Shown here: positions 52,167-62,700 of the stretch, one piece after another
How the letters are laid out: every line of letters begins with the position of its first letter
Numbering within the stretch: position 1 is the stretch's first letter
DNA from: Gaetbulibacter sp. S0825
GTDB taxonomy: Bacteria > Bacteroidota > Bacteroidia > Flavobacteriales > Flavobacteriaceae
Assembly (NCBI RefSeq): GCF_011777505.1
Contig: NZ_JAATJT010000001.1
Location: forward strand, 1,178,001-1,242,000
Length of the DNA: 64,000 nt
Direction of reading: 5' to 3'
The notes under the pieces: generated by a model
Database searches by the model: none
Seen by the model: only the letters and a program-made list of their open reading frames with translations
What the model was told of the DNA's origin: nothing
Translations under genes and position numbers: made by a program

Positions 52167-53276
52167 GTGATAAAGCTTCACGATAAATATTTTAAACCGT
52201 TTATTTCTGAACAAGAAATTGATGATGCCATAGCAAAAATGGTTGATGAAGTTCTCGAAGATATTGGAGATGAAATCCCTGTGTTTGTAGGTATTTTAAA
52301 TGGCTCATTTATGTTTGTGAGCGATTTTGTAAAAAAATACCCTAAGCCTTGTGAGGTAACGTTTATTAAACTAGCATCTTATGAAGGAGTAAAGTCTACC
52401 GAAGACATTCAGCGTCTTATTGGATTGACTCAGGATTTAACAGGAAGAACCGTTGTGATTCTTGAAGATATTATTGATACAGGTAATACACTAGAAGAGG
52501 TTCATAGAATTTTTGAAAATGAGAATGTAAAATCATTACTAATTGCGACACTGTTTTACAAACCAGAAGCCTATAAAAAAGATTATAAATTACATTATGT
52601 AGGTATAGAAATTCCTAACAAATTTATTGTTGGATATGGATTGGATTATGATGGTTTAGGTAGAGATATACCAGAAGTTTACCAAATAAAAGCAACACAA
52701 CACATGACAAACTTAGTTTTATTCGGACCTCCAGGAGCGGGGAAAGGTACACAAGCCGAATTTTTAAAAGACAAATATAATTTAGTGCACATTTCTACAG
52801 GAGATGTATTTCGATATAATATAAAAAACGAAACAGCTTTAGGAACTCTTGCAAAATCCTATATGGATAAGGGAGGGTTAGTTCCAGATGAAGTAACTAT
52901 TAAAATGTTAAATGCCGAAGTAGAAAAAAACTCGGATGCTAACGGATTTATTTTTGATGGTTTTCCGCGTACCGAAGCACAAGCAAAAGCACTAGATAAG
53001 TTAATGGAAGACAAAGATTCGAGTGTTAATGCGATGATAGCCTTAGAAGTTGATGATGAAGTACTTGTTGGACGTTTATTGGAAAGAGGAAAAACTAGTG
53101 GTAGAGCTGATGATGCTGATGAAAGTATTATAAGAAATAGAATTGCTGAGTATTATAATAAAACTGCGGTTTTAAAGAACTATTATTCAGCACAGAATAA
53201 ATATTTTGGCGTTGATGGTGTAGGAAGCATTAAAGAAATAGCCGAACGTTTAAATAAAGTGATTGATACATTGTAA
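52167..53276 (+). CDS. Fused hypoxanthine phosphoribosyltransferase - adenylate kinase
   Basis: One reading frame encodes two purine-salvage enzymes. Residues 1-179 are hypoxanthine phosphoribosyltransferase (VGILNGSFMF and the PRPP loop EDIIDTGNT, residues 100-108). Residues 180-369 are adenylate kinase (P-loop GPPGAGKGT near 187-195, DGFPRTEAQAKAL, and a short lid GRADDADESIIRNR without zinc cysteines). GTG 52167 is the preferred start because the upstream TTG overlaps the promoter. An in-frame ATG at 52704 at the junction could also give free adenylate kinase. There is no frame break or stop between the domains. Confidence 0.93.
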   Translation: MIKLHDKYFKPFISEQEIDDAIAKMVDEVLEDIGDEIPVFVGILNGSFMFVSDFVKKYPKPCEVTFIKLASYEGVKSTEDIQRLIGLTQDLTGRTVVILEDIIDTGNTLEEVHRIFENENVKSLLIATLFYKPEAYKKDYKLHYVGIEIPNKFIVGYGLDYDGLGRDIPEVYQIKATQHMTNLVLFGPPGAGKGTQAEFLKDKYNLVHISTGDVFRYNIKNETALGTLAKSYMDKGGLVPDEVTIKMLNAEVEKNSDANGFIFDGFPRTEAQAKALDKLMEDKDSSVNAMIALEVDDEVLVGRLLERGKTSGRADDADESIIRNRIAEYYNKTAVLKNYYSAQNKYFGVDGVGSIKEIAERLNKVIDTL

Positions 53277-53313
53277 AAATGTTTTTCAATTTTAAATAAA
53301 AATTAATTAATTT

Positions 53314-53335
53314 GATTCCTGCTAATGCAGGAATC
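53314..53335. repeat. Short palindromic repeat before obgE
   Basis: Arms GATTCCTGC and GCAGGAATC (9 bp) around TAAT, 13 bp before the obgE ATG. This has the same general design as the ATTCCGCA palindrome at 13123-13143. No T-run follows, so it is not a simple terminator of hpt-adk. Confidence 0.6.
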
Positions 53336-53348
53336 TTAATATATAAAC

Positions 53349-54347
53349 ATGACTGAAGGTAATTTTGTTGATTATGTAAAAATATTTGCTTCTTCTGGAA
53401 ACGGAGGGAAGGGTTCTGTGCATCTTCATCGTGAAAAATACATTACCAAAGGAGGGCCCGATGGTGGTGATGGTGGACGTGGAGGTCATGTTATAATTAG
53501 AGGTAATGAAAATCTTTGGACACTCTATCATTTAAAATTTAAAAAACATTTTAAAGCAGGTCATGGAGGTCATGGGAGCAAAAGTAGAAGTACTGGAGCC
53601 GATGGTGAAGATGTCTACGTTGATGTGCCTTTAGGAACTGTTGTAAGAGATTCTGAAACCGATGAAATTCTTTTTGAAATAACTGAGCATAACGAAGAAA
53701 AGATTTTGTGTGAAGGTGGAATGGGTGGACGAGGTAATTGGCATTTTAAAAGTTCTACAAACCAGACACCGAGATATGCACAACCTGGAATCCCACTAGA
53801 AGAAAAACGTGTGACTATTGAGTTGAAGCTTTTAGCTGATGTAGGTTTGGTAGGATTCCCTAATGCTGGAAAATCGACCTTATTGTCTGTGATTACCTCG
53901 GCAAAACCAAAAATTGCCGATTACGAATTTACGACGCTTAAACCAAATTTAGGTATTGTAGAATATAGAGATTTTCAGTCGTTTGTAATGGCAGATATTC
54001 CTGGAATTATTGAAGGTGCTGCCGAAGGTAAAGGCCTCGGTCATTACTTTCTTAGACATATTGAGCGTAATTCTATTTTATTGTTTTTAATCCCTGCTGA
54101 TGCTGACGATATTCATAAACAATACGATATTCTTTTAGATGAATTACGACGATACAATCCTGAGATGTTGGATAAAGAACGATTTGTAGCTGTTTCTAAA
54201 AGTGATATGTTGGATGATGAGCTAAAAGCTGAATTAAAAGTAGAACTAGATAATAATTTGCCAATTGACTATATGTTTATATCTTCGGTTGCACAACAAG
54301 GAATTACAGAGCTAAAAGATAAGCTTTGGAAAATGCTTAATTCTTAA
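53349..54347 (+). CDS. obgE: GTPase ObgE (CgtA)
   Basis: Obg is an essential GTPase tied to 50S maturation and stress. The 332-residue protein has the glycine-rich Obg fold ([19 protein letters not shown] and [18 protein letters not shown]). The GTPase domain has G1 GFPNAGKST (169-177), DIPG and SKSD. It lacks the C-terminal OCT domain, common in Bacteroidota. Era and Der also lie in this window. Confidence 0.97.
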   Translation: MTEGNFVDYVKIFASSGNGGKGSVHLHREKYITKGGPDGGDGGRGGHVIIRGNENLWTLYHLKFKKHFKAGHGGHGSKSRSTGADGEDVYVDVPLGTVVRDSETDEILFEITEHNEEKILCEGGMGGRGNWHFKSSTNQTPRYAQPGIPLEEKRVTIELKLLADVGLVGFPNAGKSTLLSVITSAKPKIADYEFTTLKPNLGIVEYRDFQSFVMADIPGIIEGAAEGKGLGHYFLRHIERNSILLFLIPADADDIHKQYDILLDELRRYNPEMLDKERFVAVSKSDMLDDELKAELKVELDNNLPIDYMFISSVAQQGITELKDKLWKMLNS

Positions 54348-54357
54348 ATTAGTTCTT

Positions 54358-55062
54358 ATGAGAGCATTTATAAAGAGCTTCGTTGAGTTTAATGATAATA
54401 AATTAAGCAAATGGTTTGCATTTTTTATTCAAGCTCTTATTTTATTGTCTTTAATAACATTTTCGGTTGAAACATTACCAAATTTAAAACCACAAACTCA
54501 GACCGCTTTAAGAGCTATTGAAATTTTCTGTGTTGTAGTCTTTACCATAGAATATATTTTAAGAATTTATGTAGCAGACAGTAAACCAAAATTTATTTTT
54601 AGTTTTTTCGGTCTTATTGACCTTGTTGCGATACTTCCATTTTACTTGTCCTTTGGAGTAGATTTACGCTCCTTAAGAGCTTTACGTTTTTTACGTTTGT
54701 TTAGGATTTTAAAATTGGTTCGTTATAATAGAGCAATGAATCACTTTGCACGAGCCATAAAATCTGCAAAAGAAGAGATACTGTTATTTATTGTTATTAC
54801 TTTAATGCTCATATACTTTTCTGCAGTAGGTATTTACTATTTCGAGAATGAAGCACAACCAGAACACTTTACATCAATTTTTGATAGTCTTTGGTGGGCA
54901 ATAATCACCTTGACGACCGTTGGATACGGTGATGTATACCCAATTACTGTAGGAGGCAAAGTATTTACATTTTTTATATTAATGATTGGTTTGGGTATTG
55001 TGGCAATTCCAACAGGAATTATTTCATCAGCTTTAACACGCTCTGTAGATAAAAAGGAATAA
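54358..55062 (+). CDS. Voltage-gated-type potassium channel / ion transporter
   Basis: A 234-residue six-helix channel subunit. S4 carries alternating arginines (LRSLRALRFLRLFRILKLVRYNR), and the pore loop contains the K+ selectivity filter TVGYGD (187-192). S5 and S6 flank it, with a short C-terminal tail and no regulatory domain. It is expected to form a tetramer in the inner membrane. It starts 11 bp after obgE and may be cotranscribed with it. Confidence 0.93.
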   Translation: MRAFIKSFVEFNDNKLSKWFAFFIQALILLSLITFSVETLPNLKPQTQTALRAIEIFCVVVFTIEYILRIYVADSKPKFIFSFFGLIDLVAILPFYLSFGVDLRSLRALRFLRLFRILKLVRYNRAMNHFARAIKSAKEEILLFIVITLMLIYFSAVGIYYFENEAQPEHFTSIFDSLWWAIITLTTVGYGDVYPITVGGKVFTFFILMIGLGIVAIPTGIISSALTRSVDKKE

Positions 55063-55090
55063 TTTTTGATTAACTTTAATAAAAATTAAG

Positions 55091-55615
55091 TTGATGAAAA
55101 AGATATTAGCCCTACTAACTGTAATCACTTTTACATCGTGTGCATCAATTTATGTAAATTACGATTACGAAAAGCAAACGGATTTTACTAAATACAAAAC
55201 CTACAATTACTATTCGGATATTGAATCGGGACTAAGCGAACTTGATACCAAACGATTACTAGATGCTTTAGATGAGGCCCTAGCACTTAAGGGGCTTATA
55301 TTATCAGATACTCCAGATTTTTTTGTTGATATTACTAGCTCTGAATTTCAAAATGCTCAAAGGAATTCTGTAGGCGTTGGTGTTGGAGGAAGTGGTCGTA
55401 ATGTCGGTGGCGGTATTTCTATTGGTTTGCCAATTGGTCAACCTAAATTGAGTAGACAAATAGTATTCGATTTCCACGATGAAAATGGTATTGGACTCTT
55501 TTGGCAAGCTATAAGCGAATCTGGTTATAATCCAAATACATCACCAGAGCAAAAAGAAGCTCGTATGAAAGCTATTGTTGAAAAAGTTTTAAAAGGATAT
55601 CCTCCAAAGAATTAA
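55091..55615 (+). CDS. DUF4136 lipoprotein
   Basis: The 174-residue protein begins with a lipobox (TFTSCAS, Cys16 or Cys17). It continues YVNYDYEKQTDFTKYKTYNYY, the DUF4136 start, with a glycine-rich GVGVGGSGRNVGGGISIGLPIG segment in the middle. It closes with SPEQKEARMKAIVEKVLKGYPP. The family is of unknown function and is predicted to be periplasmic or outer-membrane facing. It lies 28 bp after the channel gene. Confidence 0.88.
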   Translation: MMKKILALLTVITFTSCASIYVNYDYEKQTDFTKYKTYNYYSDIESGLSELDTKRLLDALDEALALKGLILSDTPDFFVDITSSEFQNAQRNSVGVGVGGSGRNVGGGISIGLPIGQPKLSRQIVFDFHDENGIGLFWQAISESGYNPNTSPEQKEARMKAIVEKVLKGYPPKN

Positions 55616-55702
55616 CCTTTTTTTATCAGTTAAGTATCTGTTAATTCGTTTTATGTGCGATTTTTAATGCCTTAATTTGGGATTAAATAAATCAATCATA
55701 AA

Positions 55703-56248
55703 ATGAAAACACTTGTTAAATTATTACTTTTTACAATTTTTACAGTTTCAGTTCAAGCTCAAAATACCATTGAAGCTCCAAAAGGCTTCACAAATGATAT
55801 TGGAAACATGGTATCAATGCTTGATAATTTAAAGCAACGAGTAGAACGATTGGTGGTCAACTTAAATCAAGAACAAACAGATTTCTTATTAGATGAGAAT
55901 GCCAATAGAATAGGAGCAATCATTTATCATTTAGCAGCAACCGAAGCTTATTATCAAGTCTATACTTTTGAGAATAGAGGATTTAATAAAGAAGAAAGAG
56001 AAAAATGGGATATGGCTTTAAACTTAGGTGCTAAAGCTAGAAACGAGTTACAAGGGAAACCTATTCAATATTATTTAGATATTTATAACGATGTTAGAAC
56101 TAAAACTAAGGAGCTTTTAAAGACAAAAGATGACAAATGGTTTTCTAAAAAGAATAGGAGTATGAGTAACCATTGGGCTTGGTTTCATGTTATGGAGCAT
56201 CAAGCAAACCACATGGGACAATTGGCACTAATAACTAAGCGTTTATAA
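55703..56248 (+). CDS. DinB-family protein with signal peptide
   Basis: The 181-residue protein starts with a signal peptide (MKTLVKLLLFTIFTVSVQA) followed by a DinB four-helix bundle. The metal triad is visible as His76, His166 and His170 (IIYHLAATEAYY and HVMEHQANHMGQLA). A secreted DinB is unusual because relatives are cytoplasmic thiol transferases or dehalogenase-like enzymes, so periplasmic localisation is inferred from the N-terminus. It ends at a strong terminator. Confidence 0.88.
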   Translation: MKTLVKLLLFTIFTVSVQAQNTIEAPKGFTNDIGNMVSMLDNLKQRVERLVVNLNQEQTDFLLDENANRIGAIIYHLAATEAYYQVYTFENRGFNKEEREKWDMALNLGAKARNELQGKPIQYYLDIYNDVRTKTKELLKTKDDKWFSKKNRSMSNHWAWFHVMEHQANHMGQLALITKRL

Positions 56249-56254
56249 AGCAAA

Positions 56255-56280
56255 AAAGAGGCTTTAAGCCTCTTTTTTTT
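56255..56280. terminator. Bidirectional terminator between DinB and DoxX genes
   Basis: AAAGAGGC / GCCTCTTT arms around TTTAA, with T-runs on both strands, serve the DinB gene (plus) and DoxX gene (minus). Confidence 0.88.
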
Positions 56281-56285
56281 ATGTA

Positions 56286-56660
56286 TTATCCAACGAGTAA
56301 ATCTTTGTATTTATCTTTATAACCAATAATCACTGCAATATTAAGTATTAATAAAGCTGCTGCTCCACCAACTCCTCCTTGGTCTAAGGTTAAATGAAAT
56401 AATACGGCATTAACAGCAACACTCATTAGTATAAGAGCCATTAGAGCACCATATTTATTTAAAATCAAGGCTAATCCAGCAACCACTTCAACAATGCCCA
56501 CCAGAGTTAAGGTTTTAGCACTTGATAATGCTCCAAAATAAGCGCCAGCTTCTGCAGACATTTCTGGCATTGGCATAAAATCGAAAAACTTGTTTAGTCC
56601 AAATACTAGAACAAATAGTCCAAGCAATATTCGAACAACCATAAAAACTTTTGAATTCAT
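56286..56660 (-). CDS. DoxX-family membrane protein, 124 aa
   Basis: Four hydrophobic segments: VFMVVRILLGLFVLVFGLNKFF, then AKTLTLVGIVEVVAGLALIL, ALMALILMSVAVNAVLFHL and AALLILNIAVIIGYK. This matches the DoxX/DoxD-type quinone-associated membrane proteins. The partner proteins are unknown. It is convergent with DinB and ends in the shared terminator. Confidence 0.88.
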   Translation of the reverse strand: MNSKVFMVVRILLGLFVLVFGLNKFFDFMPMPEMSAEAGAYFGALSSAKTLTLVGIVEVVAGLALILNKYGALMALILMSVAVNAVLFHLTLDQGGVGGAAALLILNIAVIIGYKDKYKDLLVG

Positions 56661-56772
56661 AATCTATATGTATTAGTTAGTAATGAGTTAATTATAAACT
56701 GTTTGTCGAAAACAAAGAAAGAAACTGACATTTATTCTAGTGAGATTCGGAAATAAACCCAGAACACTAAAA

Positions 56773-59700
56773 TTAATTCACATTAACTCTAACACCCTCA
56801 CTATGACTGCTAAACTCTGGAGCATACATGCTTTGTATGGTAGTGATACCATTACTCATATTTCCTGCATTGTTTACGCGTAAATCGTATTCAAATACAT
56901 ACACACCTTTTGGTAGATAGTCAAAAAAGAAGTTCGTGCTAGCGTCTTTAGTGCTTTGATAATAGCCTAAACCATCTTGCCATTTGTATTGAGACAACAC
57001 ATTTATAGGTTCCAATCCTGAAGCTCGCATATCTTTCATGTGAATAAATTCCATAGTTCTATCACTTCGTAATTCAATGCGGACTCTTACTAAATCACCA
57101 ACTTGTAGTTTAGTTTCAGAAGTGATTTCAGTAATTTCTTCGCCTTTATCTGTATTGGTTTTTAGGAATAATTTTTTGTTTAATTTTAAAGGCGTTTCAG
57201 CTGAGGTAATCTTATCTAAATCCTCAAAATACTGCCAATACAAACTTCCCCAAGCAATACCTTTTCCTTTTTTTGTAAGTTTTACATCAGCCATTTCTGG
57301 TTGAATTTCGGAACCATTCCAAGAGGTCTTATAATAACCAGTACCAGCTTCAACTTTTACATTTTCTAGTTTTGAAGGACTAATTTCTTTCCCTCCTAAA
57401 ACCACATCAACCATATCAGTAACGCTTAACCAATCACTACCTTGCAACAATAAAGCATATACAGCTTCAGTAGTTGCTTTGGTCGTTTTCCATTGGTTGG
57501 TTTGCTTGTTTTTAAGTAACCATATTTTCAGGTTATCAATCGTCTCTGTGTCATTTTCTATTTCCGAAAAAGCTTCAATTAGTAGGGCTTGAGTTTCAAT
57601 TGGTGCTTGATACCAATACCATGAATTGGTGTTTTCTTTCCAATACATTCCTAATTCATCCGAAGTGATGCTATTCTCTTTTAATGACTTTAAAATTTTT
57701 GCAGACGTTGTGTTATCATCCATTCTATCTACAACCAAAGCCATCAATCCTTTTGCATACAATGAGCGAGATAGCCAATATTTTTTGATTTGAGAATGAT
57801 AATATGCTGTGATATCTTCCACTTCTTTTGATTTTTCAATGTCTTTGAAGAAGCTTCGCATATACAAATAATGCAGTTGTGTATAGCTTAGATGGTCTTT
57901 GCTTAAGTCGACATCTTTATTGTATTTAGTGATGTTTTTGTACTCTTTTATAAATTCTGAATCCAAATATCTGATGGCTTTTTGAATCATAGACGTCTCG
58001 ACGGAGCCTGTCCTGAGCGCAGTCGAAGGGCTCAGGGTGACACCTAACTGTTTTAAATGACCAAAACCTGTTATGATATGTTGAGTGATATAACGATTTT
58101 CGCGTCCACCATTAAACCAAGCCCAACCACCTGAAGTCATTTGACTGTTTTCAAGTTTATGTAAAGCCGATTGTAACTCGTTACTCATTTTATTCATGTC
58201 GAATAACAGAGCAATGCGTTTTTTCTGTTCGGTTTCGCTTTGTGCATCTCGTAACCAAGGTGTTTCTTGAATGAGAATAGATTTAAGTTCCTCATTTTTT
58301 TCAAGATTAGAAATAAGTGCGTCAGCATTTCTCCATTGATTAAAGACTTCTTGAATTCTAGGATTGCTATTTGCAATATGACTTGCTAAAGCATTGGCAT
58401 AATAGCGTGAAAACGTTTGCTCATTACACTCATAAGGATATTCCATTAAGTATGGTAAGGCTTGAACAGCATACCAAGCTGGATTGCTTGTCATCTCTAA
58501 TGTAAGTTTATGATGTTTAAGCGTTGTCGAGGTGTTTGTTTTTAGCTTATCTAAAGTGAATGTTCTGGTTTCGTTGCTTCTTATCCACATTGGTAAGGTT
58601 TCAGTCACTAACATTCTGTTACTTAAAACTGGTAAAGCGTTTTGTTCACCATCGCTAAAATCATTAGTTTTAGCGATCACTTTATACTGAACTGCCTGAA
58701 CAGTCTCTGGGATGTTTAAACTCCAAGACACTTGAGTGTTGCCTTTGGCATCAACTTTAAATTCTTTATCTGTAAGCTTCATTGGAATTGTATAGTTTAT
58801 TCCAGTTTTTCCAAGCAATTCAACAGTTAAGCTTTTACCAGTTATTGCATCTGTAAGTTCTAATCTAGCTGCGCCAGATAAAGTTTTATCAGTGAGGTTT
58901 GCAATTTTAGAACTAATGGTAATTTGGTCACCCTCTCGCAAAAAGCGTGGCGCATTTGGAATAACCATCAATTCTTTTTGAGTCAAGGTTTCTAAAGAAG
59001 TGACAGCACTTTCTAAAGTTTTAGTATGAGCTAATAATTGTAATTTCCATTTGGTTAAAGCTTCAGGTGTGGTGAAACTAAAGGTTACATTACCTTCTGC
59101 ATCTGTTTGTAAATGTGGAAAGAAAAAGGTTGTTTCTTGAAGGTTTTTGCGGATTTGAATACCATCTGTATTAAATTTGCTTTTCTCTTTTCTTTTATAT
59201 CCTTCACTGTTATATGCTAAAAGTACATCAACGTCTTCTTCTGTTGCTTCAACTTCAGTTAACACTATTTCTTCACTATCACTTATCATCATATTAGTAA
59301 CACCAGAAGAAACTTTTCGTGAAGGTGATATATTAGCATAAGCATTTTCTCTGAAAAACCTAATATTCTTACCTCCAATATAAAACCCAAACCAATTTAT
59401 TTGGTCGTATTGTTGTGCATTAAATTGATAATAAACAGGTATATCTCTTTGAATCCTAAAATTGACAGTCCCAAAACCTTGTCTAGCATTTCTACGTGAG
59501 TTACTGTAGTATGTTGGGTTTTGAATTGGGTTAAAATTCCAATTGTGTGGTTTAAATTGGTCTAAAGAGGCATCGTACATGCTTGCTAATAATTCGGCAG
59601 CGACTTTATCGCCTTTTGGACCTTTTATCTTAAAACTCCAAGTTTCGTCAGTTCCTGGTTGTAGCTTATCTCTAAAGGTGAGCGTTTCAATTTCTAAGTC

Positions 59701-62700
59701 GGTTTTTGGATAAGGTACACTAATGTTTACCACACCATTTTCAAAACTATTAAAGGCAGCAAAACTGTAATGCACAACAAAGCCTCCTAGGTCTTTTTTG
59801 TCGACAGGAATACAAATGGTTTCCTTGTTATTGTTAAGATGGATAACTTCAGTTTTAATGATGTTGTGGTCTTTTTCAATGTCAACGGTTACTGTGAGAT
59901 TAGCTGCAGATGCAAATGTGATTTCAGCTGTATCTCCAATGTTATACTTCGATTTGTCAGTCGTAACAGCAAATAATTGGTTGTCAGAAACCTGCTTGTC
60001 CTTATCGCTATACAAGATGGTTTTTATTTGGTCTTTCACGTCTTGTCCAAATTTATCTTTGGTTATTAATACAATGATATATTGTCCAGACTCCCATTTT
60101 TTAATCTTTCCTAAAGCGAATTCTTTTGATGTTTCAGTATTGAAAGACTTTTCTAAAACAAGTGTTCCTTTTTCCCACTGATTACTATCATGTTCATTGG
60201 TGTAAGCATCATTTGGAAATAGTTTTTTGAACTCACTTTCAGATAGCATTTGATAATCTGGTGCTTTCCAAGGACGCTGTCTCAAGACAGATTTTGGAGC
60301 AATTAATTTATAGATTTTAATGCTTCCTTTTGCTGGTGCAAATTCACCATTCAGGTTTTTGGTGTCAATAGTTAGTTTATGCTCTTTTTGTGTTTTGTCC
60401 AGTTTAGCATCAACCGAAATATTGGCTGTTAAGGCATGATATCCAACATTAACAATAGTAGTTGCACTTCGTGTTTCACCATTTAAATCAGTGACATCTG
60501 CAATAATTTCATAATTAAAAATAGGTAAGCTGCTTTTATCGACGCTTTCATCTGGTTGCGCTTTAAAAGTGATTTCAAATTCACCTTTCTCATTTGTGAT
60601 AGTTTCACCATGAGTGATTTCCTGTGGTTCACTATTAAACCAAGGACGATGCCAAAAATACCAACGAGGATATTGCACTTTTCTATGCACACGATACACC
60701 ACTTTGGCATCTGTAATATTGCTTCCAGCATAAGCCAAAGCGTTTCCTTTTACAGTCACAGAATCGTTTATTTTATATGTTTCAGTAACTGGATTAAAAG
60801 TGGTTTCAAATTTAGGACGTTTGTATTCTTCGACTGAGATATAAGAATTAGTCCTAAATCTATTTTTTTCAACTGAATATAACTCAATTCTAAATTGACC
60901 ATTTAGCCCATTATTAGGCAAAATAAATTCGCCTGACACTGAACCAAAATTGTTTGTTGTTAGTTTATGCTGAGATATAATTTCGTTATTTACGTCAAAA
61001 AGAGTGGCAGTGACTGCTTCTTTTTCTAAAACCTCTGATTTTCCATCTTCGGTTTTCATGGCAATGCCTTTAAAATATACTGTTTGTCCTGGCCTATAAA
61101 TACTTCGGTCAGTAAATAAAAAAGCTCTAAATTCAGCTTCTTCTTCACTAAAATTTTCACGATTATTTACATAAAAATTATCGAAATAGGCTTTATCATT
61201 TTTTGTGCTAACTATAATGTCCAATTGCCAATAACGACCTTTAGTTTTTCTAATTTTAATGTCTCCGTTAGTATTGGTGGTTTTGTGTTCGGTTTGTTCT
61301 GTGCTATTGCCTCTACGAAAGTTTAAAGTCACTTTAGCATTTGCAATTGGTGCGCCATTATTTCTATTAATTACTTGGTAGATATGATGATTCGCATCAC
61401 TTTTATCAACAATCGCCAAATTAGTGATTTGTACAGGTGCAAATGCAAACATGCTTTCTTTATCACTATCAGGTGATGCAAATACTACATAATAACCATT
61501 GTTTAATTCTGGCAATACAACTTCTGTGGAGTGAGTTTGATAATCGTGCTCATCACGTAAATTGCTTTGCCATTGTTTAGTAACTTTTAGTTTATTAATA
61601 AATGCTAATTGCTCTTCTTTTCTGTAAATTTTATTAAGTTTTTCAAGTTGATTTCTGCTTACGTGAAACACCTTGAAATTTAAATGGTCAAAATTCTTAT
61701 AGCGAATGAGTAATCGAGAGTTTTTATCAATTGACAAATGACTTTCAGCTGTGATTTGTAAAGATTTTTTAAGGATTTGCTGCTTTAAAATCTGGCATTT
61801 TTCTGCGCCTTTGCTTTTAGGAAATTTGTTAATGACAGCATTACATATTTCAATTGCTTCTTTGAGTTTCCAGCGATGCGTTTCATTAGTTGTTGGTTGA
61901 TAGGTGTCACCTTGTCGTCCGTAAATAGAAGCAATCTCAAAATCATATAAAGCAGAAACTTCGTGTGATTTTAAACGGTTGCTTTCAGCCTTTAAAGTTT
62001 CTAATAATTTAGTGTCAATATCACTAAAAGTTGCATGTTGTTTTACGTACAATAGTCGTTTAATGTCAACATCTGCAAGAGCATAATGCGATTTATCTTT
62101 TACATGAAACTGAATTAAATCCTGATACAATTTTAAGGTTTGTAATTGTAAAGACGTGCTATCTTTTGAAACGATGGCTAATTGCGAAAAACTTTTAGCA
62201 TCATTCAAAAACTGCTCATTATCAATCTCAAATTTATAAGCAGGTTTAGTAATGCTGTTTTCGTCTGTTGTATAAAACTCTAAAGCATTATTAGCTAAAA
62301 AATCAAAGAGTGTTGGTCTATATGTTTTAGAATCTTTCTGAAGAATTAATAGCTCATCAAAGTTTTTTAAATCTTCTAGCTTCAACAATAATTGTTGTTT
62401 TAAAGAATTTTGGTAATGCAAGCTAATCTCATCAAATATAGTTTGTAAATCCCAAGTTCTAAAATCGTCTTTATCTACTTTTTCTGAAGTTTTAGTTCGG
62501 TTATAAAACTGCCATCTGTTTTGCTGGAAGTAATGCCAATAGAGATTAGCCAATAAGCTTTCTAATATGTTTTTTGTTGGAAATTCACTTTTAGAAATCT
62601 GTGTTTTAAAGTCGTTGATGATGTTTAATTTCGCATCTTCTTCAAGAATCAAAGCAAACTTGCTTTTGAATAAAAGCGCTTTTATCCGCTGAACATTATT

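Noticed and set aside
21377-58043. GAGCGCAGTCGA repeats as CRISPR or insertion sequence ends
   Set aside because: They are scattered single copies without regular spacing, without spacers and with no nearby transposase; a palindromic repeat family fits better.
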